From the NCBI GenBank assembly GCA_934692905.1, contig CAKUUM010000043.1, positions 1-17,439 on the forward strand: DNA of 17,439 bases, in the 5' to 3' direction. Position 1 is the stretch's first letter. The number at the start of each line of letters is the position of its first letter. Below, piece after piece: positions 14,192-17,439 of the stretch. A program made the translations under genes and the position numbers. Origin of the DNA: an uncultured Bacteroidales bacterium (GTDB lineage: Bacteria > Bacteroidota > Bacteroidia > Bacteroidales > Paludibacteraceae). The notes under the pieces were generated by a model that saw only the letters and a program-made list of their open reading frames with translations, was not told where the DNA came from and did not search any database.

Positions 14192-15247
14192 ATGGAAAGT
14201 GTAGTTATCTTGGCGATAGAGTCCAGTTGTGACGACACCTCGGCGGCAGTCATTCGCGACGGCGTACTGCTGAGCAACGTGACGGCATCGCAGCGCGTGC
14301 ATGAGGAGTTCGGGGGCGTGGTTCCCGAACTGGCGAGCCGCGCGCACCAATTGAACATCGTGCCAGTGGCGGACGCAGCCTTGCGTCGCGCGGGCGTGGG
14401 CAATAGGGAATTGAGTGCGATTGCCTTCACACGCGGACCCGGATTGCTCGGCAGTCTGCTGGTCGGCACGGGCTTTGCCAAGGGCTTGGCATTGTCGCTC
14501 GGCATACCACTGGTGGAGGTCAACCACCTGCAAGGCCACGTGCTGGCACACTTTGTGGAGCCGTCGGCGGAACTGAAAGCCGCCACGCCGAGTATGGCGG
14601 GCGTGGAAATCAAACACCCGTCATTTCCGTTCCTCTGCCTGCTCGTCAGTGGCGGAAACAGCCAAATCGTCCTCGTGAAAGCGTACAACCAAATGGAAAT
14701 CATCGGGCAGACCATCGATGATGCCGCGGGCGAGGCGTTCGACAAATGCGCCAAGGTGATGGGGCTACCCTACCCTGGCGGTCCGTGGATTGACAAGTTG
14801 GCAAAAGAGGGCAACCCGCAGGCGTACCAATTCTCCAAGCCCCATATTCAGGGCTACGACTACTCGTTCTCGGGACTCAAGACCTCGTTCCTATATTTCC
14901 TGCGCGACCAACTCAAAGACACCCCCGACTTCATCGAGCAGCACAAAGCAGATTTGTGCGCCTCGCTGCAAGCCACAGTAATTGATATTCTGATGAACAA
15001 ACTCAAGCGTGCCGCACTCGACTTGGACGTGCACCAAGTGGCGGTGGCAGGCGGCGTGAGTGCCAACAGCGGGCTGCGGCAGGCGTTCATCGACTACGGC
15101 AAACGCTACCATTGGGAGGTATTCATACCGCCGTTCTCTTTCACCACGGACAACGCGGCGATGGTGTGCCAAGCAGGCTATTTCAAGTACCTTGACCACG
15201 ATTTCTGCCCGATAGACGCAGTGCCGTATGCCAAAACGAAGATTTGA
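14192..15247 (+). CDS. tsaD: tRNA N6-adenosine threonylcarbamoyltransferase TsaD
   Basis: Catalytic subunit for the universal t6A37 modification of ANN-decoding tRNAs, acting with TsaB, TsaE and threonylcarbamoyl-AMP from TsaC. 351 residues starting MESVVILAIESSCDDTSAAV, the family's N-terminal signature. The metal ligands His112 and His116 (NHLQGH) and Asp320 (TTDNAAM) are present, as are GPGLLGSLLVG, LLVSGGNSQI, GQTIDDAAGEAFDKC and GGVSANSGLR. The segment between AHF and FPFLCLLVSGG (EPSAELKAATPSMAGVEIKHPS) is somewhat longer than I recall from Bacteroides. The promoter lies directly upstream, and the 3' end overlaps the exosortase-family gene by 20 nt, so the two are probably expressed together. 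Confidence 0.96.
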   Translation: MESVVILAIESSCDDTSAAVIRDGVLLSNVTASQRVHEEFGGVVPELASRAHQLNIVPVADAALRRAGVGNRELSAIAFTRGPGLLGSLLVGTGFAKGLALSLGIPLVEVNHLQGHVLAHFVEPSAELKAATPSMAGVEIKHPSFPFLCLLVSGGNSQIVLVKAYNQMEIIGQTIDDAAGEAFDKCAKVMGLPYPGGPWIDKLAKEGNPQAYQFSKPHIQGYDYSFSGLKTSFLYFLRDQLKDTPDFIEQHKADLCASLQATVIDILMNKLKRAALDLDVHQVAVAGGVSANSGLRQAFIDYGKRYHWEVFIPPFSFTTDNAAMVCQAGYFKYLDHDFCPIDAVPYAKTKI

Positions 15248-15803
15248 CATATCACCTTATATAGATATAATCATCTTTGTGGTGGCGTTGCTGGCTGCCA
15301 ATTATTTCTGGAAGTTCACAGTGGTGGGCGACGAAGGCAGCGAGCAAGTGATATGGTTCGGATTGGACATCACAGCCCCCTTCACGTGGCTGGTGGCGCA
15401 TATTTCGCAGGTGGTCTATGGGCTGATTCACCTCACGAACAGCGGCGTGGAACTGATTGGCAGCACAATTTGCTACCCCGCCACGGGCATAGGCACCACC
15501 ATCGTATGGAGTTGTACCGGACTGAAGCAGTCGTTTATATGGCTGATAGTCATGCTGGTAGCGCGCGGACCTTGGAGGAAAAAAGTGTGGTTTATACCTC
15601 TCGGATTGCTCTGCGTGTATGCGTTCAACATCCTCCGCATCACGCTCATCGCCTTGGCAATAGAGCACCACCCCGAATGGTTTGAATTGCTGCACACCTA
15701 TATATTCAAGTACCTCTTCTATGGCATGCAGTTCCTGCTTTGGCTGTGGTGGACGTGCGGCATCGCCAAGACAACGCGCTTCGGCGACGAACAAGACAAC
15801 TGA
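15228..15803 (+). CDS. Exosortase/archaeosortase-family membrane protein
   Basis: 191 residues, mostly hydrophobic, with about five to six membrane segments (starting at about residues 11-30, 42-62, 75-92, 98-112, 118-145 and 155-176). The three signature residues of the exosortase/archaeosortase superfamily are in the right order: Cys96 in WSCTGLKQS, Arg137 in FNILRITLIAL and His156 in LLHTYIFKYLFYGMQ. These form the proposed transpeptidase active site that cleaves and re-anchors proteins bearing a C-terminal tripartite sorting signal. The small size fits the short Bacteroidota versions. The ATG at 15228 lies inside the end of tsaD, which suggests translational coupling. No substrate with a recognisable sorting tail and no exopolysaccharide gene lies in the window. 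The family call is fairly firm; the substrate is unknown. Confidence 0.85.
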   Translation: MPKRRFDISPYIDIIIFVVALLAANYFWKFTVVGDEGSEQVIWFGLDITAPFTWLVAHISQVVYGLIHLTNSGVELIGSTICYPATGIGTTIVWSCTGLKQSFIWLIVMLVARGPWRKKVWFIPLGLLCVYAFNILRITLIALAIEHHPEWFELLHTYIFKYLFYGMQFLLWLWWTCGIAKTTRFGDEQDN

Positions 15804-15842
15804 TTATAAACCAAATAATTAACCCTAAAACAAACTAGTATT

Positions 15843-17219
15843 ATGGAACTACCATTTGCTGAATCATGGAAAATCAAGATGGTTGAACCCATCCGCAAAT
15901 CCACACGCGCAGAGCGCGAACAATGGCTCAAAGAGGCCAAAAACAACATCTTCATGCTCCGCAGCGAGCAGGTTTACATCGACCTCAACACCGACTCCGG
16001 TACGGGCTCCATGTCCGACCGCCAATGGGCAGCCCTCATGATGGGCGACGAGAGTTATTCGGGCAGCCGATCGTTCTTCGAGTTCAAGGACACCGTCACC
16101 CGCCTAACCGGCTTCAAGTACGTCATCCCCACCCACCAAGGTCGTGCTGCCGAGAACGTGCTCTTCTCCTACCTCGTTAAACCAGGACAAATCATCCCGG
16201 GCAACGCACACTTCGACACCACCAAAGGCCACATCGAGTCGCGCAAGGCTTTTGCCATCGACGTCACCGTGGACGAGGCTAAAAACACCCAACTCGAGGC
16301 TCCTTTCAAAGGCAATGTCAGTCTCGAGAAACTGGAGAAACTGCTCAAAGAGAACCCCGGCAACGTGCCTTTTATGGTGCTCACCGTCACCAACAACACC
16401 GTTGGCGGTCAACCCGTTTCCATGCAGAATATCCGCGAGACCGCTGAACTCTGCCACCGCTACGGAGTGCCTGTAAATATGGACTCCGCACGCTTTGCCG
16501 AGAACGCATATTTCATCAAGACCCGCGAACCGGGCTATGCCGACAAGACCATCAAAGAGATTGCACTCGAGATGTTCTCGTATGTCGATAGTATGACCAT
16601 GTCCGCCAAAAAAGACGGCCTCGTCAACATGGGAGGCTTCATCGCCACCAACAAAGAGGACTGGTACGAGGGCTGCAAGCAGTTCTGTATTCCTTTCGAA
16701 GGCTTTCTCACCTACGGCGGTATGAACGGCCGCGATATGGCGGCTCTTGCTGTCGGTCTGGACGAGAACACCGAGTTCGACATGCTCGAAACCCGTATCC
16801 ATCAGGTGCAATATCTGGCTAAGAAACTTGACGAATACGGCATTCCTTACCAGCGTCCTGCCGGTGGTCACGCCATCTTCGTGGATGCCGACCGCGTCCT
16901 CACCCACGTGCCGAAAGAGGAGTTCCCCGCACAGACGCTGACCTGCGAACTCTACCTCGAGGCTGGTATCCGCGCTTGCGAGATTGGCTACATCTTGGCT
17001 GACCGCGACCCTGTCACACGCGAGAACCGTTTCGGCGGATTGGACTTTGTACGTCTCTGCATCCCGCGTCGCGTTTACACCGACAACCACATGGATGTCA
17101 TCGCCGCTGCATTGAAGAACGTTTACGACCGTCGAGAGACCATCACCCGCGGACTCAAAATCACCAAAGAGGCTCCGCTGATGCGCCACTTCACCGTAGA
17201 ACTCGAGCGTCTCGGATAA
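15843..17219 (+). CDS. tnaA: Tryptophanase (L-tryptophan indole-lyase)
   Basis: PLP enzyme that splits L-tryptophan into indole, pyruvate and ammonia in the cytoplasm. 458 residues starting MELPFAESWKIKMVEPIRKSTR, as in Bacteroides TnaA. The PLP lysine is Lys257 (MSAKKDGLVNMGG); THQGRAAEN, DSARFAENAYFIK, GGHAIF (His343) and RLCIPRR (Arg404) are conserved. The nearest alternative is tyrosine phenol-lyase, but the positions that distinguish them fit tryptophanase: Asp125 in HFDTTKGH (Thr in tyrosine phenol-lyase) and Ile381 in ACEIGYIL (Arg in tyrosine phenol-lyase). It lies 39 nt after the exosortase gene. No tnaC-like leader peptide, transporter or TAnnTTTG promoter was seen in that gap, so it may rely on read-through or on a promoter inside the upstream gene. 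A terminator follows. Confidence 0.92.
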   Translation: MELPFAESWKIKMVEPIRKSTRAEREQWLKEAKNNIFMLRSEQVYIDLNTDSGTGSMSDRQWAALMMGDESYSGSRSFFEFKDTVTRLTGFKYVIPTHQGRAAENVLFSYLVKPGQIIPGNAHFDTTKGHIESRKAFAIDVTVDEAKNTQLEAPFKGNVSLEKLEKLLKENPGNVPFMVLTVTNNTVGGQPVSMQNIRETAELCHRYGVPVNMDSARFAENAYFIKTREPGYADKTIKEIALEMFSYVDSMTMSAKKDGLVNMGGFIATNKEDWYEGCKQFCIPFEGFLTYGGMNGRDMAALAVGLDENTEFDMLETRIHQVQYLAKKLDEYGIPYQRPAGGHAIFVDADRVLTHVPKEEFPAQTLTCELYLEAGIRACEIGYILADRDPVTRENRFGGLDFVRLCIPRRVYTDNHMDVIAAALKNVYDRRETITRGLKITKEAPLMRHFTVELERLG

Positions 17220-17245
17220 TCCGGACATTCTCATTATTGTGACAA

Positions 17246-17286
17246 GGAGACTGCTTCACATTTGTGGGCGGTCTCCTTTATTTTTG
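17246..17286 (+). terminator. Intrinsic terminator of tnaA
   Basis: GGAGACTGCTTCACA (17246-17260) pairs with TGTGGGCGGTCTCC (17263-17276) with one bulged T and several G-U pairs, followed by TTTATTTTT. It starts 26 nt past the stop. The GAGACTGC arm resembles the terminator at 2932-2974. Confidence 0.85.
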
Positions 17287-17332
17287 TCGTTACAGGAGCG
17301 TTATATGGTTGGACAGAATCTTTGTATCCTCG

Positions 17333-17362
17333 CGAGAAGGTCGGGGGAATCACATACTAATC
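17333..17362 (-). repeat. Dispersed 11-bp-unit repeat element, truncated copy 3
   Basis: Shares AAGGTCGG, GGAATCACATACTAATC with copy 2 on the plus strand: the outer flank and little more than one unit, after which similarity stops abruptly at about 17362 (TAACGTGAG follows). It lies downstream of the tnaA terminator. Confidence 0.7.
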
Positions 17363-17396
17363 TAACGTGAGTTCGATATAAGGGTTGTTTTCAGTC

Positions 17397-17427
17397 AAAA
17401 GATAGTGAGTTGTGTAGAATGTTCAAA
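17397..17427 (-). promoter_or_regulatory. Possible minus-strand promoter near the right edge
   Basis: Minus strand TTTG (17427-17424), 19-base spacer, TATCTTTT (17404-17397), one mismatch from TAnnTTTG. It would transcribe leftwards towards the tnaA terminator, where no gene is seen. It may be a chance match. Confidence 0.25.
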
Positions 17428-17439
17428 TTGGAGATTTAA

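Noticed and set aside
15843..17219. Tyrosine phenol-lyase instead of tryptophanase
   Set aside because: The key phenol-binding positions are Asp125 and Ile381, as in tryptophanase, and not Thr and Arg.
16104..17234. 376-codon minus-strand open frame opposite tnaA
   Set aside because: Antisense to tryptophanase, whose catalytic residues are intact; the reverse frame shows no family motif.

Overview
The window is most likely chromosomal DNA of a member of the Bacteroidales, probably an uncultured gut- or host-associated lineage. The DnaK, MnmE, HisS, WaaA, TsaD and tryptophanase proteins read as Bacteroidales versions. Several promoters follow the Bacteroidota pattern TTTG-N19/20-TAnnTTTG, Shine-Dalgarno sites are absent, and a large secreted cysteine protease ends in a type IX secretion (T9SS) C-terminal domain. 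These assignments come from reading motifs; no database search was run.

Layout. Positions 1-1291 hold the 3' two thirds of dnaK and its terminator. Positions 1331-3529 carry two predicted lipoprotein genes on the minus strand. They are separated by an 861-base gene-free stretch that contains a probable structured minus-strand RNA of about 350 nt with its own promoter and terminator, then a dispersed repeat and a terminator. Positions 3550-6322 are one minus-strand operon, lipoprotein nitroreductase > prmA > mnmE, with a clear promoter at 6292-6322. Positions 6456-11368 are a second minus-strand pair: a 1483-residue C10 (streptopain-like) protease whose stop codon overlaps the start of a low-molecular-weight protein tyrosine phosphatase gene. 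Positions 11483-14166 hold waaA > hisS, also on the minus strand, ending in a strong terminator. An 80-bp divergent promoter region at 14112-14191 separates this pair from tsaD > exosortase-family gene > tryptophanase on the plus strand, which ends in a terminator at 17246-17286.

Most genes are housekeeping: chaperone, tRNA modification (mnmE, tsaD), tRNA charging (hisS), ribosome methylation (prmA) and Kdo transfer to lipid A (waaA). The accessory layer is made of surface or envelope functions (two lipoproteins, a T9SS-exported protease, an exosortase-like membrane protease) and tryptophanase, which makes indole.

The unusual signals are: (1) a dispersed intergenic element built on 11-bp units (GTGATTAGTAT), seen twice in full with different unit counts and once truncated; (2) intergenic-type repeats sitting in frame inside two essential genes, a CAATGCR heptamer array between G4 and G5 of MnmE and a palindromic C/G-rich repeat in HisS, with the heptamer also present just after dnaK; (3) the unassigned structured RNA at about 2304-2662; (4) a short exosortase homologue overlapping tsaD with no visible substrate; and (5) a lipoprotein resembling the radical SAM-associated lipoprotein family with no radical SAM gene nearby. 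No tRNA, rRNA, CRISPR array or complete insertion sequence was seen.
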